Shown here one piece after another: positions 57,372 through 64,000 of a stretch of DNA of 64,000 bases. Position numbers and translations under genes: made by a program. Each line of letters begins with the position of its first letter. Within the stretch, counting starts at the first letter, position 1. The notes under the pieces were generated by a model that worked only from the letters and a program-made list of their open reading frames with translations, did not search any database and was not told the origin of the DNA. Location of the stretch: NCBI RefSeq assembly GCF_016654015.1, contig NZ_JAEPWM010000003.1, positions 124,001 through 188,000 on the forward strand, written 5' to 3'. Source of the DNA: Ramlibacter ginsenosidimutans. Lineage in GTDB: Bacteria > Pseudomonadota > Gammaproteobacteria > Burkholderiales > Burkholderiaceae_C.

Positions 57372-58259
57372 ATGGACAACCCGATCCGCACGATGGAGCT
57401 CGCGGACTGGTCTGCGGCGGTCGACCGGCCGGAATGGGCGGCCGCGCTGGAAGCGGGGGAGGTGCTGTACTTCCCGCGGCTGGCGTTCTCGCTGTCGGGC
57501 GAGGAACAGGCCCTGCTGCAGCCGAGCCTGCTGGCCGAAGGCGTGCGCAACATCAGCCTGGATGCGCAGGGGCGGCTCAAGGGCGTCGCCGGCGGACCGG
57601 AGGTGCAGGCCCAGGTCTCCGCGCTGATCGCGCGCTTCGGCGTGCAGGCGCGGGCTCTTTGCCGCGGCCTCTTTCCTGCCTACGACGCGCACCTGCGCGC
57701 CGCGCCCACCAGCCTGCGGCCGACAGAGGTGTCCACGCGCAAGCAGTCGGTTCGTGCCGACGACCGGCGCCTGCACGTCGACGCGTTTCCCACGCGCCCC
57801 AACTACGGCGAGCGCATCCTGCGGGTGTTCACCAACGTGAACCCGCACGGCGAGCCGCGGGTGTGGCGGGTGGGCGAGCCCTTCGAGGCGGTGGCCCGGC
57901 GCTACCTGCCGCAGGCGCGGCCCTATGTGCAGTGGCAGGCGAAGCTGCTGCAGGCATTGAAGATCACGAAGAGTTTCCGCAGCGAGTACGACCACCTCAT
58001 GCTGCAGCTGCACGACCGGATGAAGGCCGACGAGGCCTACCAGCGCGATTGCGAGCAGGTGACGATGCCGTTCCCCACGGGCAGCACCTGGGTCTGCTTC
58101 TCCGACCAGACCGTGCACGCGGCGATGTCGGGCCAGTACATGCTCGAGCAGACCTTCCACCTGCCGGTCGCGCGCCAGTACGACGTGCAGGCGAGTCCGC
58201 TCGCGATCCTGACGCGGCTGGCGGGCCATCCGCTGGCCGGCGCGCCGCTGCCTCGCTGA
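57372..58259 (+). CDS. kdoO: Kdo hydroxylase KdoO (Fe(II)/2-oxoglutarate dioxygenase)
   Basis: Expected to hydroxylate the 3-deoxy-D-manno-octulosonic acid (Kdo) unit on lipid A, giving Ko, as shown for relatives in Burkholderia and Yersinia. The 295 residues match the Kdo hydroxylase family: LRPTEVSTRKQSVRADDRRL, then LHVDAFPTRPNYGERILRVF with the facial-triad His135 and Asp137, FTNVNPHGEPRVWRVGEPFE, and a candidate third ligand His249 in SDQTVHAAMSGQ. Starts 7 bases after carB, so it may be carried on the carAB transcript, far from waaA but within 7 kb of the lipid A genes. Confidence 0.85.
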   Translation: MDNPIRTMELADWSAAVDRPEWAAALEAGEVLYFPRLAFSLSGEEQALLQPSLLAEGVRNISLDAQGRLKGVAGGPEVQAQVSALIARFGVQARALCRGLFPAYDAHLRAAPTSLRPTEVSTRKQSVRADDRRLHVDAFPTRPNYGERILRVFTNVNPHGEPRVWRVGEPFEAVARRYLPQARPYVQWQAKLLQALKITKSFRSEYDHLMLQLHDRMKADEAYQRDCEQVTMPFPTGSTWVCFSDQTVHAAMSGQYMLEQTFHLPVARQYDVQASPLAILTRLAGHPLAGAPLPR

Positions 58260-58339
58260 CCCTCTGGCGCCCGGCCTGCGGCGGGCCTATGCTGCACGCG
58301 GGCACGCGTCCGGTCGTGCCCTCCACCCGAGGAGACCCC

Positions 58340-59071
58340 ATGGCCAAGGACACCTATGTTCTCGTGCACGGCGCGTGGCACACGGGCGAATTGCTCGAGC
58401 CCGTCGCCACCCACCTGCGCCAGCGCGGCCACGTCGTGCACTGCCCGACGCTTGCCGGCAACCGTCCCGGCGACGACCGCAGCAAGACAGGACTCGCGGA
58501 CGCGGCACGCTCGCTCACCGAATTCATCACCGCGCATGGTCTCACCGACGTGCGCCTCATGGGCCACAGCTACGGCGGCATGGTCATCAGCCAGGCCGCG
58601 GAGGCGCTCGGTGGGCGCTTGCGGCGCCTGGTCTACTGGAACGCGTTCGTGCCCCTGAACGGGCAGTGCCTCAACGACATGGTGCCTCCGGTCTACGTCG
58701 GGCTGTTCGACCAGATCGCCGCGGCGAACGACGGGGCCGTCACCCTGCCGTACCCGATCTGGCGCGAAGCCTTCATCAACGACGCGGACGCGGAACTGGC
58801 CGAGCGCGCCTTCGCCCAGCTGAACCCGCATCCGTACCGGACCTTCACGGACCGCGTGCAGCTGGCGACGGAGCTGGCCGCGCTGCAGGTGGGCAAGAGC
58901 TACATCAACTGCCGCCAGGACACCGCGCTGCCGCACAGCATGCCGTGGCATCCGCGCCTGTCGGAGCGGCTCGGGTTGTTCCGGCTGGTCGAGTGCGAAG
59001 GCAGCCATGAGCTGTGCTTCACGAATCCGGCCCTGCTGGCGCAGAAGATCGAGGAAGCCGGGCGCGACTAG
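58340..59071 (+). CDS. Alpha/beta hydrolase of the methyl-esterase/hydroxynitrile-lyase-like group
   Basis: A 243-residue cytoplasmic alpha/beta hydrolase. YVLVHGAWHTGELLEPVA, nucleophile elbow MGHSYGGMVIS (Ser near residue 76) and catalytic His in EGSHELCFTNP near residue 225. The short cap domain and VHGAWH start place it near salicylate esterase and hydroxynitrile lyase relatives; substrate unknown. gaggaga lies 6 bases before the ATG. Located between the Kdo hydroxylase gene and greA. Confidence 0.83.
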   Translation: MAKDTYVLVHGAWHTGELLEPVATHLRQRGHVVHCPTLAGNRPGDDRSKTGLADAARSLTEFITAHGLTDVRLMGHSYGGMVISQAAEALGGRLRRLVYWNAFVPLNGQCLNDMVPPVYVGLFDQIAAANDGAVTLPYPIWREAFINDADAELAERAFAQLNPHPYRTFTDRVQLATELAALQVGKSYINCRQDTALPHSMPWHPRLSERLGLFRLVECEGSHELCFTNPALLAQKIEEAGRD

Positions 59072-59081
59072 GATTCCCCGC

Positions 59082-59127
59082 TAAAATACGGCCATTCCAC
59101 CGCCGAGCGGCAACGCCCGGCGGTTTT
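59082..59127 (+). promoter_or_regulatory. greA promoter and leader hairpin with T-tract
   Basis: TAAAAT (59082-59087) is a likely -10 box. Starting 13 bases on, ccgccg (59100-59105) and cggcgg (59118-59123) form a hairpin followed by TTTT (59124-59127), resembling an intrinsic terminator inside the greA leader. In E. coli greA is preceded by such a terminator, which yields a small RNA and provides autoregulation; the analogy is an inference. Confidence 0.6.
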
Positions 59128-59149
59128 CATTTGTTTCGGAGAAAACCGA

Positions 59150-59626
59150 ATGGCCACCATCCCCATCACCACCCGCGGCGCGGAAAAACTGAAGGCCGAA
59201 TTGCATCGGCTGAAGACGGTCGATCGCCCTGGCGTGATCCAGGCCATTGCCGAAGCGCGCGCGCAGGGCGACCTGTCGGAGAACGCGGAGTACGACGCCG
59301 CCAAGGACCGCCAGGGCTTCATCGAAGGACGCATCCGCGAACTGGAAGGCAAGCTGGCGGCGGCGCAGGTCATCGACCCGTCCTCGCTGGACGCCGGCGG
59401 CCGCGTGGTGTTCGGCTGCACCGTGGAGCTGGAAGAGGAAGACAGCGGCGAGAAGGTGCGCTACCAGATCGTCGGCGAGGACGAGGCCGACCTGAAGCAG
59501 GGGCTGATCAACGTGTCCAGCCCGATCGGCCGCGCGCTGATCGGCAAGGAAGAGGGCGACACCGCCGTGGTGCAGGCGCCCGGCGGCACCAAGCGCTACG
59601 AGATCGTGGCGGTCCACTACATCTAG
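59150..59626 (+). CDS. greA: Transcription elongation factor GreA
   Basis: Rescues backtracked RNA polymerase by stimulating transcript cleavage. 158 residues, standard length: N-terminal coiled coil with the acidic tip [21 protein letters not shown]-terminal FKBP-like domain with [20 protein letters not shown] and [13 protein letters not shown]. Preceded by its own promoter-like sequence and leader hairpin. Confidence 0.98.
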   Translation: MATIPITTRGAEKLKAELHRLKTVDRPGVIQAIAEARAQGDLSENAEYDAAKDRQGFIEGRIRELEGKLAAAQVIDPSSLDAGGRVVFGCTVELEEEDSGEKVRYQIVGEDEADLKQGLINVSSPIGRALIGKEEGDTAVVQAPGGTKRYEIVAVHYI

Positions 59627-59640
59627 GGGCCGGTGCGGGC

Positions 59641-60066
59641 ATGAGCTGGAAGGCGCGGCTGGCCCTGCTGGCGGCTGCCCTGTGGTGGGGCAGCCTGGGC
59701 GCGATCGGCTTTCTCGCGGTGCCGCTGCTGTTCGCGAACGCCTCGTCGCCTGCCGTCGCCGGCAATCTCGCCGGTCACCTGTTCAGCGGACAGGCATGGC
59801 TGAGCCTGGGCTGCGGCGTCGTGCTGTTGCTGTCGGCACGCGATGCCGAGGGCCGCGCGACCCTCGCGTGGGGCCGTGGCGCCACCGGGTTCGTGCTCGC
59901 GGGCCTGCTCGCCGCGCTGCTGCAGGAGTTCGCGATCGCCCCGCGCATCCTCGCGCGGGAGAACCTGGCGTTCTGGCATGCGGCCGGCACGGCTGCTTAT
60001 GGGCTGCAGTGGGTTTGCGCGCTGGTCGTGCTGTGGAAGCTCGCCGCGTGGAGGGAACAGACGTAG
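59641..60066 (+). CDS. DUF4149 (TMEM205-like) inner-membrane protein
   Basis: A 141-residue protein with four predicted membrane helices (about 5-30, 45-65, 75-100, 110-135) and the DUF4149 pattern WWGSLGAIGFLAVPLLFANASS near the N-terminus. Function unknown. It begins 14 bases after greA, in the conserved greA-DUF4149-yhbY neighbourhood of Burkholderiales. Its TAG stop (60064-60066) lies inside the first unit of a downstream 27-bp repeat, so the last residues may have been reset by the repeat. Confidence 0.85.
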   Translation: MSWKARLALLAAALWWGSLGAIGFLAVPLLFANASSPAVAGNLAGHLFSGQAWLSLGCGVVLLLSARDAEGRATLAWGRGATGFVLAGLLAALLQEFAIAPRILARENLAFWHAAGTAAYGLQWVCALVVLWKLAAWREQT

Positions 60067-60203
60067 GCTGGCGGCGAGCGAAGGCGAACGTAGGCTGGCG
60101 GTGAGCGAGGGCGAACGTAGGCTGGCGGTGAGCGAAGGCGAACCCCAGCGGATGGGGCGAGCGCAGCCAGCTGGGGTTCGCCTGCGGCTCACCGCCAGCC
60201 TAC
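60063..60203. repeat. 27-bp tandem repeats with an inverted copy (giant hairpin)
   Basis: Three direct units of the form gtaggctggcggtgagcg at 60063-60089, 60090-60116 and 60117-60143 (each 27 bp, one or two differences), then ccccagc (60143-60149) and gctgggg (60170-60176) bracketing a loop, then an inverted unit at 60176-60203. Unit three and the inverted unit form an interrupted stem of more than 30 bp. It lies between two convergent genes and provides the stop codon of the DUF4149 gene. Confidence 0.85.
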
Positions 60204-60216
60204 CAACCGGCAGGCT

Positions 60217-60690
60217 TCAATCCGCCCGCGTCTTCTTCACCGACTTCTGCTTGGGCTTGGCCTTCTTCACCATCCCGCCCGTCGTCAGCCGCTGGTTGCC
60301 CAGCACCCGCACCCGCTTCACCTCCGGCCTCTGGCCGCCGCGGCTGGAGTTCTTGATGACCTTGAATTCGCGCGGGCCCGGCTTGCGGTCCTCGTCTTCG
60401 GCCTTGGCCTTCTTCGGCTTGGGCCGCCACAGGACCAGCAGCTTGCCGATGTGCTGGATGGGCGCGGCGCCGAGGGTGTCGCACAGCTCCTGGTACATGG
60501 CTTCCCGCTGCTCGCGGTCGTCGCCAAGCACGCGGACCTTGATCAGGCCGTGCGCGTTGAGGGCGGCGTCGGTTTCCTTCTTGACGGCGGGCGTGAGGCC
60601 GTCGTTGCCGATCATCACCACCGGGTCCAGGTGGTGGGCTTCGGCGCGGTGCGCCTTGCGCTCGGCGACGCTCAGTTGAATTGCAGGCAT
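60217..60690 (-). CDS. yhbY: YhbY/CRM-domain RNA-binding protein
   Basis: Ribosome-associated RNA-binding protein thought to help 50S assembly. The 157 residues have the CRM domain ([29 protein letters not shown]...AHGLIKVRV, about 5-95) and a Lys/Arg-rich tail (96-157) that is longer than in E. coli (about 97 residues). Divergent from rlmE across 20 bases, the usual yhbY/rlmE-ftsH arrangement. Confidence 0.92.
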   Translation of the reverse strand: MPAIQLSVAERKAHRAEAHHLDPVVMIGNDGLTPAVKKETDAALNAHGLIKVRVLGDDREQREAMYQELCDTLGAAPIQHIGKLLVLWRPKPKKAKAEDEDRKPGPREFKVIKNSSRGGQRPEVKRVRVLGNQRLTTGGMVKKAKPKQKSVKKTRAD

Positions 60691-60710
60691 CCGTCTATTA
60701 TCGACTTCAG

Positions 60711-61373
60711 ATGAAAGTCCGCACCCAAAGCAAGAAGGTCAGCAAGTCCTGGCTGAACGACCACGTCAACGACCCGTACGTGAAGCTCGCCCAGAAGGAG
60801 GGCTATCGCGCCCGCGCGGCGTACAAGCTCAAGGAGATCGACGAGACCCTGCACCTGATCAAGCCGGGGCAGCTGGTGGTGGACCTGGGTTCGGCGCCGG
60901 GCGCCTGGAGCCAGTACGTGCGCCGCAGGCTCGCCCCCGAGGGTGCCGCCGTCGGCATGCTGGACGGGCAGATTCTGGCGCTGGACATCCTGCCGATGGA
61001 GCCGATCGAGGGCGTCACCTTCCTGCAGGGCGACTTCCGCGAGCCCGAAGGCGCGCAGCAGCTCGAGGCCGCCCTGGCCGGCCGCAAGGCCGACGTGGTG
61101 GTCTCGGACATGGCGCCCAACCTGTCCGGGGTCGCGTCCTCGGACTCGGCCCGCATCGCGCACCTGGTGGAGCTGGCGGTGGAATTCGCCCGCCTCCACA
61201 TGAAGCCGGAAGGGGCGCTGGTCTGCAAGGTCTTCCACGGCAGCGGCTACAGCCAACTCGCGAAGATGTTCAAGGAACAATTCCGCATCGTGAAGCCTCT
61301 CAAACCCAAGGCCTCTCGCGACAAGTCGGCGGAAACCTTCCTCGTCGGCATCGGCCTCAAGCCGCCCCGATAA
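60711..61373 (+). CDS. rlmE: 23S rRNA 2'-O-methyltransferase RlmE (RrmJ/FtsJ)
   Basis: Methylates U2552 of 23S rRNA late in 50S assembly. The 220 residues have [13 protein letters not shown], the SAM site [15 protein letters not shown], catalytic Lys-Asp-Lys-Glu residues (Lys of YKLKEI, Asp in [11 protein letters not shown], Lys in LVCKVF, Glu in SAETFLVG). The ATG at 60711 is preferred to one 30 bases earlier that would overlap the yhbY start. Heat-inducible with ftsH in other bacteria. Confidence 0.96.
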   Translation: MKVRTQSKKVSKSWLNDHVNDPYVKLAQKEGYRARAAYKLKEIDETLHLIKPGQLVVDLGSAPGAWSQYVRRRLAPEGAAVGMLDGQILALDILPMEPIEGVTFLQGDFREPEGAQQLEAALAGRKADVVVSDMAPNLSGVASSDSARIAHLVELAVEFARLHMKPEGALVCKVFHGSGYSQLAKMFKEQFRIVKPLKPKASRDKSAETFLVGIGLKPPR

Positions 61374-61445
61374 GTGGGGTCTTGTCCTGCACGAACGGCG
61401 CGTGCGCTCCTATGGAGCGCGTAGCAAAAATAGATCGTTCGCCAG

Positions 61446-61462
61446 CTTGAAACCCCTAGAAT
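61446..61462 (+). promoter_or_regulatory. Candidate ftsH promoter elements
   Basis: CTTGAAA (61446-61452) equals the sigma-32 -35 consensus, but no CCCCAT-type -10 follows at the right distance; TAGAAT (61457-61462) is a possible sigma-70 -10. The two cannot belong to one promoter. ftsH is heat-regulated elsewhere, so the region is worth noting only as a candidate. Confidence 0.3.
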
Positions 61463-61520
61463 GGGCAGCAATTGGCTCAGGTGATGGGCCATATGGGCGA
61501 AACTGTCCCGGAGATTCCTT

Positions 61521-63428
61521 TTGAATAATCAGTGGTTTTCCAAGATCGCCGTCTGGCTGGTGATCGCACTGGTGCTTTTCACCGTGTTCAAGCAGTTCGA
61601 CACGCGTGGCGCCGCCGGCGCATCGATGGTCGGCTACTCGGACTTCCTGGAGCAGGTGCGCAATCACCAGATCAAGAGCGCGGTGATCCAGGAAGGCCAG
61701 GGCGGCACCGAGATCGTGGCCGTCACCAACGACGACCGCAAGGTGCGCACCACTGCCACCTACCTCGATCGCGGGCTGGTGGGCGACCTGATCAACAACG
61801 GCGTGAAGTTCGACGTCAAGCCGCGCGAAGAGGGCTCCCTTCTCATGACGCTGCTGGTGAGTTGGGGGCCGATGCTCCTGCTCATCGGGGTCTGGATCTA
61901 CTTCATGCGGCAGATGCAGGGAGGCGGCAAGGGCGGCGCCTTCAGCTTCGGCAAGAGCAAGGCGCGCATGCTGGACGAGAGCAGCAACCAGATCACCTTC
62001 GCCGACGTCGCCGGGTGCGACGAAGCCAAGGAAGAAGTCAAGGAAGTCGTCGACTTCCTGAAAGACCCGCAGAAATTCCAGAAGCTGGGCGGCCGCATCC
62101 CGCGCGGCCTGCTGCTGGTCGGCCCCCCGGGCACCGGCAAGACGCTGCTGGCCAAGGGCATTGCCGGCGAGGCGAAGGTGCCGTTCTTCTCCATCTCCGG
62201 TTCCGACTTCGTCGAGATGTTCGTCGGCGTGGGCGCGGCCCGCGTTCGCGACATGTTCGAGAACGCCAAGAAGAACGCGCCCTGCATCATCTTCATCGAT
62301 GAAATCGACGCGGTCGGCCGCCAGCGCGGCGCGGGCCTCGGCGGCGGCAACGACGAACGCGAGCAGACCTTGAACCAGATGCTGGTCGAGATGGACGGCT
62401 TCGAAACCAACCTGGGCGTCATCGTGGTCGCCGCGACCAACCGTCCGGACATCCTGGATGCCGCGCTGCTGCGCCCGGGCCGCTTCGACCGCCAGGTCTA
62501 CGTGACGCTGCCCGACATCCGCGGCCGCGAGCAGATCCTGAACGTCCACATGCGCAAAATCCCGATCGGCCAGGACGTGAAGGCCGAGATCATCGCGCGC
62601 GGCACCCCGGGCATGTCCGGCGCCGACCTCGCGAACCTGTGCAACGAGGCCGCCCTGATGGCCGCCCGGCGCAATGCGCGCGTGGTGGAGATGCAGGACT
62701 TCGAGAAGGCCAAGGACAAGATCATCATGGGCCCGGAACGCAAGTCCATGGTGATGCCGGAGGAGGAGCGCCGGAACACGGCGTACCACGAGTCCGGCCA
62801 CGCCATCATCGGCAAGCTGCTGCCCAAGTGCGACCCCGTGCACAAGGTGACGATCATCCCGCGCGGCCGCGCGCTGGGCGTGACCATGTCGCTGCCGGAG
62901 AAGGACCGCTACAGCTACGACCGCGAGTACATGCTCAACCAGATCAGCATGCTGTTCGGCGGCCGCATCGCGGAAGAAGTGTTCATGAACCAGATGACGA
63001 CGGGCGCCTCGAACGACTTCGAGCGCGCGACGCACCTGGCGCGCGACATGGTCATGCGCTACGGCATGTCCGACGCGCTGGGCCCGATGGTCTACGCCGA
63101 GAACGAGGGCGAGGTCTTCCTCGGCCGTTCCGTCACGAAGACGACCAACATCTCCGAGCAGACCATGCAGAAGGTCGACCTCGAGGTGCGCCGCATCATC
63201 GACGAACAGTACTCGCTGGCGCGCAAGCTCATCGAGGACAACAGCGACAAGATGCACGTGATGGCGCGGTCGCTGCTCGAGTGGGAAACCATCGACGCCG
63301 AGCAGATCGACGACATCATGGCCGGCCGCGAGCCGCGCCCGCCCAAGGACTTCACGCCGCGCTCGCCCAGCTCGGGCGGCACCGGCGGCCCCACGGTGGG
63401 CGCCGATCCGGCACCGAACGCCGCGTAA
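61521..63428 (+). CDS. ftsH: ATP-dependent zinc metalloprotease FtsH
   Basis: Membrane-anchored AAA+ protease that degrades misassembled membrane proteins, sigma-32 and LpxC. The 635 residues have two helices (about 5-25 and 105-125) flanking a small periplasmic domain, AAA domain with Walker [11 protein letters not shown], Walker [13 protein letters not shown], second region of homology [18 protein letters not shown], and the M41 zinc site [13 protein letters not shown] start 7 bases after ggag; MNNQWFSK is the family N-terminus. Control of LpxC by FtsH would link it to the lipid A genes in this window. Confidence 0.97.
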   Translation: MNNQWFSKIAVWLVIALVLFTVFKQFDTRGAAGASMVGYSDFLEQVRNHQIKSAVIQEGQGGTEIVAVTNDDRKVRTTATYLDRGLVGDLINNGVKFDVKPREEGSLLMTLLVSWGPMLLLIGVWIYFMRQMQGGGKGGAFSFGKSKARMLDESSNQITFADVAGCDEAKEEVKEVVDFLKDPQKFQKLGGRIPRGLLLVGPPGTGKTLLAKGIAGEAKVPFFSISGSDFVEMFVGVGAARVRDMFENAKKNAPCIIFIDEIDAVGRQRGAGLGGGNDEREQTLNQMLVEMDGFETNLGVIVVAATNRPDILDAALLRPGRFDRQVYVTLPDIRGREQILNVHMRKIPIGQDVKAEIIARGTPGMSGADLANLCNEAALMAARRNARVVEMQDFEKAKDKIIMGPERKSMVMPEEERRNTAYHESGHAIIGKLLPKCDPVHKVTIIPRGRALGVTMSLPEKDRYSYDREYMLNQISMLFGGRIAEEVFMNQMTTGASNDFERATHLARDMVMRYGMSDALGPMVYAENEGEVFLGRSVTKTTNISEQTMQKVDLEVRRIIDEQYSLARKLIEDNSDKMHVMARSLLEWETIDAEQIDDIMAGREPRPPKDFTPRSPSSGGTGGPTVGADPAPNAA

Positions 63429-63448
63429 AAGTCCGGCGGATCGCATGG

Positions 63449-63471
63449 AAGGGGCCTCGCGGCCCCTTTTT
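63449..63471 (+). terminator. Rho-independent terminator between ftsH and folP
   Basis: aaggggcc (63449-63456), loop tcgc, ggcccctt (63461-63468), followed by TTT. Strong 8-bp stem with a run of five Ts including the stem end. Confidence 0.85.
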
Positions 63472-63499
63472 CACGCCTGCGCTGAGGGAGAATCCCGCC

Positions 63500-64000
63500 A
63501 TGCACATGCATTGGCAGACGACCCGGTTCGCGATCGCGCTCGAGCGGCCGCGCGTCATGGGCATCGTCAACGTCACGCCCGACTCGTTTTCGGACGGCGG
63601 CCGCTTCGTCAGCACGCGCACGGCCCTGGCGCATTGCGAGCAGCTGATCGCTGAAGGCGCGGACATCCTGGACCTGGGCGGCGAATCCAGCCGCCCCGGC
63701 ATCCCTCCCGTGGGCGTGGACGAGGAGCGGGCCCGGGTGATGCCGGTGCTGCGGGAGGCCGTCAAGTTCGGCGTGCCGATCTCGGTGGACACGTACAAGC
63801 CCGAGATCATGCGCGAGGCGCTGGACCTGGGCGCCGACATCGTCAACGACATCTGGGCGCTGCGCCAGCCCGGCGCGCTGGACGTCGTGGCCGCGCATGC
63901 GGCGTGCGGCGTCTGCCTGATGCACATGCACGGGGAGCCCATGACCATGCAGCGCTCGCCCATGCAGGGGGACGCCGTGCCGCAGGTGCGGGAGTTCCTG
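63500..64000 (+). CDS. folP: Dihydropteroate synthase FolP (partial; C-terminus beyond the window)
   Basis: Condenses 4-aminobenzoate with the pterin diphosphate in folate synthesis; target of sulfonamides. The visible 167 codons contain both family signatures: RVMGIVNVTPDSFSDGGRF (residues 19-37) and ADILDLGGESSRPG, plus VPISVDTYKPEI and VNDIWALR. The ATG at 63500 follows gagggag by about 10 bases. Order ftsH-folP is standard; glmM would be expected next, beyond the edge. Confidence 0.95.
   Translation, partial: MHMHWQTTRFAIALERPRVMGIVNVTPDSFSDGGRFVSTRTALAHCEQLIAEGADILDLGGESSRPGIPPVGVDEERARVMPVLREAVKFGVPISVDTYKPEIMREALDLGADIVNDIWALRQPGALDVVAAHAACGVCLMHMHGEPMTMQRSPMQGDAVPQVREFL

Noticed and set aside
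61446-61462. Sigma-32 heat-shock promoter for ftsH
   Set aside because: Only the -35 half matches; no CCCCAT-type -10 at the needed spacing, so it is listed only as a weak candidate.

Overview
The window reads as a stretch of main chromosome from a GC-rich betaproteobacterium of the order Burkholderiales, most likely family Comamonadaceae (Ramlibacter/Variovorax-like). This rests on gene order (mfd-ispD-ispF beside an ompR/envZ pair; rpsB-tsf-pyrH-frr-uppS-cdsA-dxr-rseP-bamA-skp-lpxD-fabZ-lpxA-lpxB-rnhB; carAB-greA; yhbY/rlmE-ftsH-folP), on polyhydroxybutyrate genes (phaR, 3-hydroxybutyrate dehydrogenase), and on protein features such as an RNase R without an N-terminal helix-turn-helix. The genus is an inference. 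Almost all of the sequence is core housekeeping DNA. I see no prophage, CRISPR array, complete insertion sequence or defence island.

Layout. 1-703: 3' portion of serB (minus). 0.7-5.7 kb: an accessory-looking segment on the minus strand with a slipin/NfeD membrane pair, a repeat-built beta-propeller lipoprotein and a small outer-membrane barrel, mixed with three kinds of non-coding repeat. 5.7-12.9 kb: mfd (minus), ispD-ispF (plus), then ompR and an envZ-type kinase (minus). 13.1-19.0 kb: small secreted protein plus SIMPL protein, metallophosphoesterase, 3-hydroxybutyrate dehydrogenase, alpha/beta hydrolase and relA. 19.0-27.9 kb: tRNA-Val, a SYLF-domain protein, a three-gene ABC exporter (ATPase, FtsX-type permease, HlyD-type adaptor), a sterol-desaturase-family hydroxylase facing a TetR regulator, and an MscS channel. 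27.9-37.4 kb: phaR, rimO, tRNA-Leu beside a decayed tRNA copy, rnr, an SDR gene, and an amidase-dadA-nnrD operon. 37.6-52.8 kb: translation, isoprenoid, envelope-assembly and lipid A genes packed head to tail. 52.9-64.0 kb: carAB, Kdo hydroxylase, hydrolase, greA, DUF4149 protein, yhbY, rlmE, ftsH and the 5' part of folP.

How genes work together. IspD, Dxr and IspF serve the MEP pathway that feeds UppS, which makes the C55 lipid carrier; CdsA supplies CDP-diacylglycerol; RseP, BamA and Skp maintain and assemble the outer membrane; LpxD, FabZ, LpxA and LpxB make lipid A, and the Kdo hydroxylase downstream of carB would modify the Kdo residue attached to lipid A. RelA, GreA, Mfd, RNase R and FtsH are stress and quality-control functions.

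The most unusual material is non-coding: a 139-bp MITE-like element, a tRNA-Leu 3'-half relic flanked by repeated terminators, a guanine-run inverted repeat pressed against the uppS start codon with no Shine-Dalgarno sequence, and a 27-bp repeat array that supplies a neighbouring stop codon. No wholly new multi-gene system is evident.
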